Origin: Lunularia cruciata | Lineage: Eukaryota > Streptophyta > Marchantiopsida > Lunulariales > Lunulariaceae | Assembly (NCBI GenBank): GCA_948567375.1 | Contig: OX419758.1 | Span: 34,601,001 to 34,665,000 of the forward strand | Direction of reading: 5' to 3' | Length of the DNA stretch: 64,000 nucleotides | The notes under the pieces: model-generated | The model's database searches: none | What the model was told of the DNA's origin: nothing | The model's input: the letters and a program-made list of their open reading frames with translations, nothing else | Position numbers and translations under genes: made by a program | Part shown: one piece after another, positions 46,320 through 56,471 of the stretch | How positions within the stretch are numbered: the first letter of the stretch is position 1 | Layout of the letters: each line of letters starts with the position of its first letter

Positions 46320-47008
46320 TGTAACACCCATTTGTGCATGTGTGTGGTATTGTGATATTTAGCTTGGTATTACAAGTACTTGAGAGATATTATTTATATA
46401 GAGATAAATTATGGTTCTATATTAGTCATGGTTACCTGAAGTTAGTCATAGCTAAGATAGAGTGGACCTTGCTTTAGAGGAAGTAGAAAAGATGAGCACC
46501 ACTATTTTGGATTTTAGTGTGTTGACTTGGTATTATTCCTAGGTGTTTGGCTTTGAGGAAAGAGTTGAGAACTCTTGGGCCTGCAAGCCCTTTTGTTTTG
46601 GATTCTTCTTTAGTCCAAGGATAGCCCATGTGAAGGAATCCTTGACTTAGTGGTTGGTCAAGATAAGACCACATGCTTAGGGGAATATGCCCATGTGAAT
46701 AGATATTCCTTTTTACTTTTTGACTTTACTTGACTTTTAGTCTAGTAACTTGAGTTACTGCAATAATTAGTAACTTTGGTACGTAACTATTTCACAAGTA
46801 TGTAAACAAGAGGTGAGAGGTACTCATCATCCTTTCATTTGCAACTATCTCTTTCTCATTGAGTTCTCTAGTGAGCAATGTCTTGAGTCTTGGAGTGTTA
46901 GCCTTGGAGGAGTATGATGGAGTTGGGGTTCCTTGCCTTCTTAGTCCATAGTGCGCTACCATAATACCATCAAAGGTTCATCTTGAGTGAGAGATAGGCT
47001 TGCTCACA
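46320..47008 (+). repeat. D2 5' LTR (689 bp)
   Basis: TGTAACACCC to TGCTCACA, collinear with the D1 LTR with small indels. Confidence 0.87.
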
Positions 47009-47012
47009 TTTT

Positions 47013-47030
47013 TGGTTCTGCTGCCGGGAC
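47013..47030 (+). other. D2 primer binding site
   Basis: TGGTTCTGCTGCCGGGAC lies four bases after the LTR and is equivalent to the D1 site. Confidence 0.65.
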
Positions 47031-47639
47031 CTCTCTAGAAGGCAAGATAATGTTTTGCGTTCAATTCTACATTAGGCAGAAGGAGGCTATGAGAGCTCAC
47101 TTCGAGAGAACAATAAGAGAGGAGAGGGCTGAAATTATGTTAGAGAACCAAGATCCATTAGTATACCTTGTAGTTCATTATGATGTCTTTGAGGTGATTT
47201 TGTACATCTTGTATACATGAGAGGAATTCAGGAGATTGTGTGAGGTGGATTGCAGATTTTGGGGATTAAGGTGATTTTGGGCAAAATCTCAAAATTGAGA
47301 TTTGGACTTGACATTTCTACACATGATAGCTTGGGTTATCCTTCAATTAGCACACTTAAAATTATTGTGAGAGCTACTATGTGCACTGTGCTAGAAATTT
47401 TGAAAGTTGATAGGGTAAAGTGCTCCCGCAACTGCATGCTCTTTGGAAAATTGTACAAAGTCTGCCATTTCTTCAATTTTCAGTGAATTGTCCTAAAAAT
47501 TTCCAAGAAAATTCAGTGCATTGTATTCTACCTGTTGCTACAAAAATTAGAGAGAGATAGATCTTGCACAAGGAGTTATGAGTTTTTGAAGTGAGGGGGG
47601 TGGTTTTCAGACCAAATCTGAAATATGTGTGCTTAATAG

Positions 47640-48340
47640 AAAGATGTTTAGGCCAAATGGCTCAATGAAAAGATCTACAATTTTACAGGGAAGGACACCT
47701 TGGAGTTGTGATCAAGTGTGCAAAATTTCAGAGGACTGACACATACTGGTTGGGAGATTTGAGTGACATTGTGAGGAAGGGTCAATTCTGTAGAGTGGAG
47801 ATCTCATGCATGAGGAGTTTGAGAGCAACAAAAAGTACATTTGAGTGTTTAGATTCATCTTGGGAACATGGAGTGTCATCAAGAGTGGAAATTGAGATTA
47901 TGCAAGGTTCTCTAAGGGTTTGAGGTGATTTTAGGGGTGGATTTGAGGAAAAGAGAGTTTACAATAGAATTTGAAGAGAGTGTTGAGAGGATCCAAAAAC
48001 TTACGCCACTTGGAGGAAAGAGTGAGTCTAAGTGTTTTTATATGGAGAAAAGGGACATAAGGCAAGTTCATGTCCATTGACCTTTGAAGGCAAGAGATTA
48101 AAGGAAAGGAGAGGCTTACTTGACTTGGGTTTGCATGTTGGACCTTCTTCACCAAGATTGGGAGGGAGAAGATCTAAGACCAAGGAGTTGTGTGAGGTTT
48201 GTGGAGTGGAAGGACTTCCAAAAGGACATAAGTGTAGTGGAGTAAAAGCACTTTTGGAGACTTTGGTGAAGGATCTTGGAGAGAGTCTTAGTACAGCTAC
48301 AAAAATACTACCATCTTCATCAGCTAGTTCTCAACATTAG
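47640..48340 (+). pseudogene. D2 pre-gag ORF, decayed
   Basis: It parallels D1 41630-42265. A 72-codon frame at 47708-47923 has RTDTYWLGDLSDIVRKGQFC. A second frame at 48032-48340 shows a GEKGHKASSC half-knuckle, the LDLGLHVGPSSPRLGGR block, CEVCGVEGLPKGHKC and a Ser-rich end. The first Cys pair of the GEKGH knuckle is damaged. Coding-like conservation between D1 and D2 suggests a former protein ahead of gag. The function is unknown; nucleic-acid binding is plausible from the Cys/His pattern. Confidence 0.5.
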
Positions 48341-48577
48341 TGATGGAGATAATCTTTCAACTTATGGATAAACTATCCATGAGAGTTAGATTAATATGCA
48401 CTCTAGGATTTGATGTTGCTATAGAAATCTTGGAGTAACCTGAACCTTTTGTGTTCTCTAGAGTGGATTATTTTCAGATAGTGTTAGTCATGTATATACT
48501 CTATTAGTAATAGAGTGAGAGAAAAGAAAAGAGAAAAAATAATAATTGAGAGAAAAGAAAGATAGTGAGAGGTTAAG

Positions 48578-50212
48578 ATGGGGAAACTTCCGGTTTTCTT
48601 TGGCAAGGATGGAGAAGATGTGGAGGCCTTTGTGAGAGACTTCAAGAGAGCTTGCATAGGAAACAATGAGAGGAGGAAGAATGAGTGGGTCTCATTCTTA
48701 CTAGATTTCTTTGAGGATGCAACACTTACATGGTATGAGTCAGAATACCAAAAGAGAGAGAAGAGAGATGGGGAAGAGGAGTCTTGGGAAACTTTGACTT
48801 CAGCACTCATTGAGAACTTTCTTCCTGATGAGAGTTATGAGAGATTGATGAGTGAGGTTACATTTCTCAAGCAAGGAGATGGAGAGAAAGTGAGGGTCTA
48901 TGTGGAAAGAGTGGAAAAGTTAGAGTCCAAATTTTGTATAGTGTTGAGGAAGGGTGGGGATGATGTGGAGACTACAATGATTGGCATAGGGGCCATGCTC
49001 ACCAAGATTTTTGTGGGAGGGTTGAGACAACAAATTAGAAGCAAGGTGAAATATGAGAAACCTTCTTCCAAGGTTGAAGCTATCAAGATCGTTATTTGTA
49101 TGGAGGAGAGTTTGGAAAGGGATGAGAGTGATTTGGTGGTGAAGGAGGTTGTGCATCCTCCTCAAGGCTACAAGTATGGTGGAACTTCTGATACTTTGGT
49201 GACAAGGGTTGCACCACAAGTAGTAATTGCTCCAATTCTTGCACCTCCACCAAAGGATCAACTTCAAACCATCACCGAACAACTTGCGGATCTCAAGATC
49301 AATGTGGTGCAACTATCAAAGAAGAGAGAGGTGGATCAGAATGTAGGGAGAGGGCCTAGGAGTTATGGAAACTATCTATATAGAGGAGGTCAACCAGCCA
49401 ACAATTTCAATGATAGAAATTGTTTTGGTTGTGGAGGAAGAGGCCATATCCAAAGGAATTGCCCAAATTCCACTTACCATGGAGGAAGGGATTATGAGGG
49501 AGCCAATAGAAGGAAAGAGGGTGGTAGTGAAACCCAAGTGGCTCCTAATCCAAACAGAGGTAAGGGGATAGCATCTATAGATGTGGTGGAGAGCAAGTAT
49601 GAGAAGGGAGAGTGCTCAAACTCCAAGAGTTTTAATTTGGAGCTTTTGGCACAAGAGAAGAAGAGAGCTCGTTTTGCAGAGGATGTTCACTCTTCTCAAG
49701 GATTTACTCCAAGCAAGGATACTCCTATGTCTACTAGGAGCACTCGCACCTCAACACCATCAACAACAAAGACTCCAAGGATGAAGTTAGGGATGGAGTA
49801 TTTCTTGATTTCAAAGCAACAATGGAACTACAATGTGTTGGAGGATGTTGGTAGTCATAAGGCTAACATCATAGTAGGCCAATTGATTGCTTTGAACCCT
49901 ACCTTGAGAAAGGAGCTTAGAGGTGGTTTGAGTTCTACAAGAAGCAAGAAGAAGAAGAAAGCAAAAGCTCCAGTATCAATGGAGATGGTGGATGCCAAGC
50001 CAGCACCATGGGAGGCTTGTGAATATGCCTCCAAGATTGATGTGAAAGTGAATGGTCACAACATCAAGGATGCATTGGTTGATGGAGGATCAACAATGAA
50101 TGCCATGTCAAAAAGGTTGATGAAAAATTTGTGTATGATACCCTCAAGACCTTCAACATTTGTGGTGAGCATGGCAAACAAGCAACAAGTTCGACCAAGG
50201 GGTGATGGATAA
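48578..50212 (+). CDS. D2 gag-protease polyprotein
   Basis: An open frame of 544 codons from ATG 48578. Residues 1-220 are a gag capsid-like domain (LPVFFGKDGEDVEAFV; WYESEYQKRE; FLKQGDGEKVRVYVERVEKLE). A CCHC knuckle CFGCGGRGHIQRNC sits at about residues 282-295, followed by a basic Gly/Asn region. The protease begins near residue 480 with DVKVNGHNIKDALVDGG; the usual Asp-Ser/Thr-Gly is Asp-Gly-Gly here. The frame stops at TGA 50210, with protease sequence continuing in another frame to about 50330. The intact length and the same start in D1 make it the best-preserved gag of this family. It forms cytoplasmic particles in related elements. Confidence 0.82.
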   Translation: MGKLPVFFGKDGEDVEAFVRDFKRACIGNNERRKNEWVSFLLDFFEDATLTWYESEYQKREKRDGEEESWETLTSALIENFLPDESYERLMSEVTFLKQGDGEKVRVYVERVEKLESKFCIVLRKGGDDVETTMIGIGAMLTKIFVGGLRQQIRSKVKYEKPSSKVEAIKIVICMEESLERDESDLVVKEVVHPPQGYKYGGTSDTLVTRVAPQVVIAPILAPPPKDQLQTITEQLADLKINVVQLSKKREVDQNVGRGPRSYGNYLYRGGQPANNFNDRNCFGCGGRGHIQRNCPNSTYHGGRDYEGANRRKEGGSETQVAPNPNRGKGIASIDVVESKYEKGECSNSKSFNLELLAQEKKRARFAEDVHSSQGFTPSKDTPMSTRSTRTSTPSTTKTPRMKLGMEYFLISKQQWNYNVLEDVGSHKANIIVGQLIALNPTLRKELRGGLSSTRSKKKKKAKAPVSMEMVDAKPAPWEACEYASKIDVKVNGHNIKDALVDGGSTMNAMSKRLMKNLCMIPSRPSTFVVSMANKQQVRPRGDG

Positions 50213-52591
50213 AGTGGTAGTTTTAGTTATGGGAGTTCAAAATCTCATGACTTTCCAAGTCTTGAAGGATTCAAGCTATGCCTTACTTCTTGAGAGGCCA
50301 TGGTTGAGAGCAGCACGCACAACTGATTGATGGCACAAAGGGTACTTGAGGATTGGGCCATCAAACCATAGAGTCACAGTTCTTGTGACTAACACTACCA
50401 ACACTTCACATTCAGATACACCATCTTCTGATTATTGGGAATCAGATTCTGAAGAAGGAGCCTCAGGTGTGGACACAAGCATGGAAGAGGAGACTTCCAT
50501 GAAGGAGGATGAATCTGAATCTGATTCAGATGTGTATCCTTTATGTGCTATGGATTTTGTACCTAAGCCAGAGGTTTTGAAGGACCCAGATAAATCACCA
50601 TTGACACTTGAGGAGATAGAGAGAAGGTTAGCTACCCTCAAGTATGGCTCAAATGTTACCAAGGAGGAGAAAGTGAGATTTGAGGAGATTTTCCGCAAGT
50701 TCATCCATGTTTTAGCTTTCAGTTACAAGGATTTGAAAGAAGTCACCTTGGAGGAGCACAAGATAGAGGTGGAGTCACATGCAAGACCAATCCGCCAAAA
50801 AAAATGTCGCATTAGCCCACCAATATCTTTGGTTGTAAAGGAGGAGATTGATAAGCTCAAGGAGGCTGGATTTATCTTTGAGGTAGAGAATTCAGAATGG
50901 GTGTCTCCAATTGTCATTGTGAAGAAAAAGAATGGCAAGCTTTGGGTATGTGTGGATTACAAGAAGCTCAATGCTATTACCAAGAAGGACTACTACCCAT
51001 TGCCATTCATTGATGAGATCTTGGAGGAGGTTGCAGGTCATGAGAGGTACAATTTTGGAGATGGTTATAGTGGATATAACCAAATCAAGATTGCACTACA
51101 GCATCAACAACTCACCATTCACCACACCTTGGGGAACTTATGCTTTCAAGGTCATGCCTTTTAGGCTTTGCAATGCTCCAGCCACATTCCAATGGTTCAT
51201 GAACAAGGTATTTGAACCTGTCATTGGGAAATTTGTGAGAGACTTCATTGATGACTTTTGTGTCTATGGGAGCAAGGAGGAGCACTTTGAGCACCTAATC
51301 AAAGTCTTGCAATGCTTGGATGAGGCAAATGCATCACTCAACCCAAAGAAGTGCATTTTTGGATGTGAAGAAGGTCTACTTTTGGGGCACATCATCTCCA
51401 AGGATGGAATAGCAATTGATCCTGAGAAGGTGAGGAAAATCTCAGACCTTCCATTCCCTTCAAGCTTGACAAAGGTACGCCAATTCTTGGGGATGGCTGG
51501 ATACTATAGGAGGTTCATCTTCTCATTTTCCAACAAGGCTTATGCATTGACCATCTATAGTGAAGAAAGGTGTAGATTACATGGTGATTTTGGAGGACAA
51601 GGAGGCTCTCAAAGCTTTGAGGAGCTCAAGCAATCCCTTGTTGTAGCTCCAATTCTTGCTAAGCCTGATTGGAGTAAGCATTTTATCCTCTACACTGATG
51701 CTTCTAATGTAGCTATAGGATGCACTCTTAGTCAATTAAACCAAGATGGGCATGATTATCCAATAGCTTATGCTAATAGGCAGATGGTTTCAGCAGAGAA
51801 GAACTACTTTGTCACAAAGAGAGAAGGGTTGGCAGTGATCTTTGGTCTCAAGAAGTTTAGACACTACTTGATTGGAGGGAAAGCCACCATTGTCACGGAT
51901 CACAAGGCTTTTAAGTACATCTTCAACAAGCCTAATGTTGAAGGGAGGCTAGCAAGGTGGATGATACTCTTGTCTGAGTATGACTACACCATTGAGGATA
52001 GGCAAGGAATGAAACATGCAAATGTTGATTTGTTATCTAGAGCCTATGATCATGATGGAGATGAGCCATTGGATGATTCCTTCCCGGATGAGGAGCTCAT
52101 GACAATCTCAGTCACTCAAGAGGTTCCAATGGAGTACAAGGAGATTGTGGATTTTGTGACAAGAGGTAACTATCCAGAAGGGATGCATGCTAGGGAGAGG
52201 AAGGCCCTTGCAGCAAGATCTAGACCTTACACAATGGTGGAGGATATTCTTTTTCACCAAGGAGCAGATGGTCTACTTTGAAGAGCAGTGGGTAAGGAAG
52301 AGTCTATCCTACTCATAAAGGAGTTTCATGAAGGTTTAGTATGTGGAAGACACTTTGCAGGAAAGGCAATTTCTTTCAAGATTCTAGATGCAGGTTACCA
52401 TTGGAGAGGGATTTTAAAGGATTGTCTTGATTGTTGCAAAACTTGTCATGTTTGTCAAGCTTTTGCTACAAAGTGTACATCAACTCCACCACTTAGATCA
52501 ATTCCATTACTAGGACCTTTTGAGAAGTGGGGAATTGATTTTGTAGGTCCTCTCAATAGAACCCCAAGGAACAATTGGTATATTGTGGTAG
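50213..52591 (+). pseudogene. D2 reverse transcriptase, RNase H and partial integrase
   Basis: The first frame (50346-51164) has an acidic linker, then RT fingers (EWVSPIVIVKKKNGK, DYKKLNAITKKDYYPLPF, GYSGYNQI). A frame change near 51100 leads into 50932-52281. That frame holds FRLCNAPATFQ, FIDDFCVYGS (about 51247), FLGMAGYYRRF, RNase H (YTDASNVAIG, TDHKAF) and the KHANVDLLSRA end. After a TGA at 52279 the integrase zinc domain follows (CKTCHVCQ), then KWGIDFVGPL at 52527. It is cut at 52591 by A3. One frameshift and one stop only, so it is relatively well kept. Confidence 0.85.
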
Positions 52592-53383
52592 TGTGACAAC
52601 CCGGCAAATATCACTTTTGCGGTAATCGGGTAAGTAAAGTTCGTTCCCGCAGAGATACAAGTCAGAAATGTCCAAATACGAAGCAAAGTAACAATTTCAG
52701 TTCTTCTTGAGTTCTTCTTTAGTCTCTTAGGTAGAAACCACACCCAGAAGAGAGTAACAAGCACTGACTTGCAGTCTTGTCACAAATTAACACTCCAAAA
52801 TCACAACTCCATCAATTATTTCCAAACAATCTTGATTGTGATGATTTAGGCTCTCCCAAAAACGGCACTTCACTACAAAACAACTTCACCTCAGAATTGT
52901 GTTCCACCCTTCCACTGAAGGCACAACTTCCTTGATCGAAATTGCTTCACATCAACTTCGCACTGCACTCACAAATGCAGAATACTACCAACACTACAAT
53001 TCCTCTCAGATCTGTCAAGGCATTGCTTCGATTGCACTTCACTCAGGATCAAACACACAGAATGAAGATCAAGGCTGTGGAATCCAACATCCAACAAGCA
53101 CTCTGACTGCACTTCAAATTTCTCCAAACATTCACAAACACAATTGCAAAGTTGATACTCGGAATCAAGCTCAAGCGACGAGCACTGCTTCACAGCACTT
53201 CGCTTTATCTATTCTCAGAAATAATGAGCACTGAACAACAATTTCCTGCGAATGCCACTCTTAAATAGTGAAGCAATCGACAGTTCTAACAACTATACCG
53301 TTCTACAACAACTGTTCTAACCTGCAGATCCGAAATGACAATGCACCTCTTCATATCTACCCCTTCAAATCTCAAATCGGTTA

Positions 53384-55957
53384 CTAATCTGATCCGATGT
53401 CTACTTCTTCCTCGGCTTTCAAACCCGAACCCGAAGTAATCTTACTTCCTACTATTCTGTCCTCGGGTTTCACAACTCTTACATCTTCTATCAGATCCAG
53501 CAATTCTCTTTCCTGATCTGAAATTGCACTAGCGGGTAATCTATCTAACTCTTCATCTTTCGACCCACTCTTCTCTATTGTTGCTGAGGCCAACTCCGAA
53601 GACATTTGGATCCCGATGTCATCTACGTCGGGTTTTGCTTTAACATCCTGCCGAAGCTTTTCTAACTCTATTCTTACTAAGTCCAATCTAATCGCGATAT
53701 TGTCTTCTACTTCTAAGATCTTCCTATCTACACAAGTTCTCAATTTAATCAACAAAGCATTCAAATCTGTATCTTTTGCTTGCCTTCGCCTCGTCTCCTG
53801 CACTAATAGCTTCAACTCGTGCAGACGCGTTTCTTCAATTCGAACGCTGGTCTCTGTACTTAGCATCGCGTTTACCCTGAGGACTATCTCCTGCAATGGC
53901 TCTAATCTTGTCTTCCTTTCTTGTTCCCGATCTGCAAGCCATTCCTCTCTGTACATCGCCAACTCTTCTTCAAATTCGGCCTTCACCGCGTCCTTCTCTT
54001 TCTCCTTCTGTGCAACCTTTTCTTCCTGATTACGAAGTAAATCTCGTAATCTCTCTTCTTCTCCATATCTCGCAGCCAACTCTCGCTGCCAGAGTTGCTT
54101 CTTCTCCTCCATACTCTCCATCACTCGATCGAGCTCTTGATCCTTCGATGCTACTCTCGCCATAGCATGGATGAGCTCTACTCTTGAATCAGCAAACTGC
54201 TGCTTCAAGATTTCAAATTCAGCTACTTGTCTCTCCCTTACGACGTCACTCTTCCTTGCAAGATCCTCTCGATGGCTCAATTCTCTCCTCAGGTCTTCGA
54301 TTACCTGACTTCTCTCCACTGCTTCCACTTGCAGTACTTCTCTCTCCTTCTCACCTCAGGTTATACTCTTCTTCAACTCCGAGTTTTCTTCTTCTAATCT
54401 CGATACCACCTGCAATACAGTCTTTACCTCTAGACAAGTCGACTGCATCTCCTTCTTCTTCTTCTCCAACTTCACCAACAGCGGACATACTACCACCTGC
54501 AGGTAATCTACTCCATTCATGATACCTTCGTCCTCTCTCGGAGTAGTCTCTCTTCTTTCTTCGTGTTCTCCCGATTCTTGCCTTCTTCTCTGGAGCCTTC
54601 GTATCGGAATTGATGCTTCACTGCCCGAGCTTCCTTCTACTTCTTCTTTCACTCTACTTGGTCCCGCTTCCCCCTTCACCTTACGTCTTGAGCGAATTCC
54701 TTGCTGTACTGCGATCTTCTTCTCCTCGAGCACCGGTACTTTGTCTTCCAGCACTGCATTGTCTTCGGCTTTTACCTCGGCTTGAATTTCTTCTTCGTAT
54801 TCTTCAGGCGTTGGTGCCGAGGTCATTTCTCCACCAACTTCACTATCACTGCTTGTATCTCCACTCTGCAGTGTTAGCTCAGGTTCCTCCTCACGTTCCG
54901 AGTCCTCCGTCTTGAGCTCGGCTTCGCCTTCTGAGTCTTCATCTTCCGACTCAATCACCACCATTCCTCGCCTCGGGTTATTTTCCTGCATCTTTCGAGG
55001 TTTCTTGTTTTCTTCGGCGTCTGCTTGCCGAGTTCTCTTCTTTGTCGGGGTACTTTCAACGACCTCCACGTTCTTCCCTGTCTTCGCGTAGTAATCATCT
55101 GCGCTCCGGATTTGGAGAATGTATTGCTGCTCCTCCGCGTCGACTTCTCTTCTCAAATCAGGGTGAAAATGAGACACCATTCGATTATGCTCAGCAACAT
55201 TGAGCAGATTTAACCCGAGGTAAAAGTGGGCTGCAAATGGTACGATGTAGTGTGGAGGCGACTTATCTCGCAGATTCCACACCATCTGCCTCGTTCTTCC
55301 GTGAAAGCACCTTGCCCAATTTATCGGTTCTCCTGCAAATAACTTGTGAAAGAACACCGCTTGGTGTTTCATCACATAGGTAGTTCTCTCCGGCTTCAGG
55401 AGGGCCATTAGTGCACTCACAATTCCCCTCCTCACTAGGTCCTTATAACTCTCAACTTTATACCCATTCTTCGTCCTCTTCGACGAGAAGGCTTCTCTCA
55501 CCTCCTGCGTTTCTTGAGCTATCTCTCCTTTCCCCAAGAATGTGGCCCCCTGCTCCGAGCCTGCCTCCTTCCCGAGTACGAGTCTCCAATCCGACTCTGT
55601 CCAGCGAGCCAGATTTCCTCTCTTCCCTTCTTCCTCGGGACCATCGCGACATTTACTCTCGATGATTTCTGTCATGAATCCTGGAAAACTTATGTTCCAA
55701 TTCCATGCCAGAAAGGTGATCCGAAGTCGGCTCAAGACTTCGATCCTCGCTACTACATCTAATATCCGAATTGCATCATTTCTCACTGCAAATTTGGAGT
55801 TCTTCTTCCCTCCTCCCATCTCTTCTGCTTTCCTTCGGTCTCTCGATTTCTCTCTCTCGACTTCTCCCTTACGCACTAACCCAAGGCCAACGCTATGTCC
55901 TTTTCCCCGATCACCTGCAAGACGACTCCTCAACAGCGAAGGAAAATTGCTCGACAT
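53384..55957 (-). CDS. LTR-encoded acidic coiled-coil protein of family A (one internal TGA)
   Basis: The frame runs from ATG 55957 (or more likely ATG 55819, start MGGGKK) to 53384, broken only by a TGA at 54356. The N-terminal 250 residues look globular and are the best conserved part between copies: LRITFLAWNWN, GPEEEGKRGN, KNGYKVESYKD, HQAVFFHKLFAGEPINWARCF and VPFAAHFYLGLNLL. An acidic Ser/Glu region with basic patches follows. The last 400 residues form a long coiled coil (heptad-like Glu/Lys/Arg/Leu), ending in an acidic tail. No protease, polymerase, envelope or membrane motif is seen. The TATA box lies 20 bp before ATG 55957, so that codon may be at or before the transcript start. 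The function is unknown; the N-terminal block may belong to the loosely defined plant retrotransposon ORF families. Confidence 0.75.
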
Positions 55958-55976
55958 TTTGTCGTTGCAGTTTCGA

Positions 55977-55984
55977 TTTTTATA
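55977..55984 (-). promoter_or_regulatory. TATA box in the A3 LTR
   Basis: CTATAAAAATC on the minus strand lies about 390 bp from the LTR start and is conserved in A4 (45013-45020). It defines a short U3 and puts the transcript start near 55950, upstream of the coiled-coil ORF. Confidence 0.7.
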
Positions 55985-56371
55985 GAGTTGCACTTCTTCG
56001 TCTTCCGTCACTTTGAGTTTCTACCGAGAAATCACACCTCCTGCATGCACCCGTTACTGTCGCCTCACCTTCACGCGTATGAGCCGCCAATTTTGAAACC
56101 ACCCCTTCTTGAATTTCTCGCCCCGACGAAAGGTTGTTAGACTGTCTTTGCCTCGGGTTGAGCTCCCCCCCGATCCAAAGACAATTTACTTCGTATTGTT
56201 TGCTGACACGGCATTTCAGAGTACTTCGCCTTATGACCCGAGGTCACTTTACTTCGGGTTTCACCCCGAAGACAGTTTTCGTCATCTTCTTTGGCCAACC
56301 GGGCGCAATCCGACTTCTCTATACACTTCTTCTGCTTTATTTTGAAAAAAACAAAAAATGTGGGCACCACA

Positions 56372-56387
56372 TACCCCCTCCCTCAAA
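56372..56387 (-). other. A3 polypurine tract
   Basis: TTTGAGGGAGGGGGTA on the minus strand directly precedes the LTR start TGTGGTGCCC. This fixes the LTR boundary and shows that the coiled-coil ORF lies within the LTR. Confidence 0.85.
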
Positions 56388-56471
56388 TGTGAGCATCCCC
56401 GCGAACATAGACCTCGGGTGTCTTAGAAACTTCCGAGTCTATGGTCCAATATCTCCGAACTCTCCACCCGT

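Larger units (their letters stand above)
46320..52591 (+). mobile_element. Family D copy D2, interrupted in integrase by A3
   Basis: Layout: 5' LTR 46320-47008, primer site, pre-gag ORF, gag-protease (one 544-codon frame), RT, RNase H and start of integrase. At 52592 the A3 LTR begins in mid-codon of the DDE core. The missing 3' end must lie beyond the window if it survives. Confidence 0.88.
52592..56371 (-). repeat. A3 3' LTR (3780 bp)
   Basis: It starts TGTGGTGCCC directly after a purine tract and ends GTTGTCACA. A2 and A4 start at the same base. It contains a TATA box (55977-55984) and an ORF of about 810-858 codons. Confidence 0.88.

Noticed and set aside
53616-55985. Plus-strand Ser/Leu-rich ORFs across the A3 LTR
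   Set aside because: They are antisense shadows of the acidic coiled-coil ORF and have no domain of their own.
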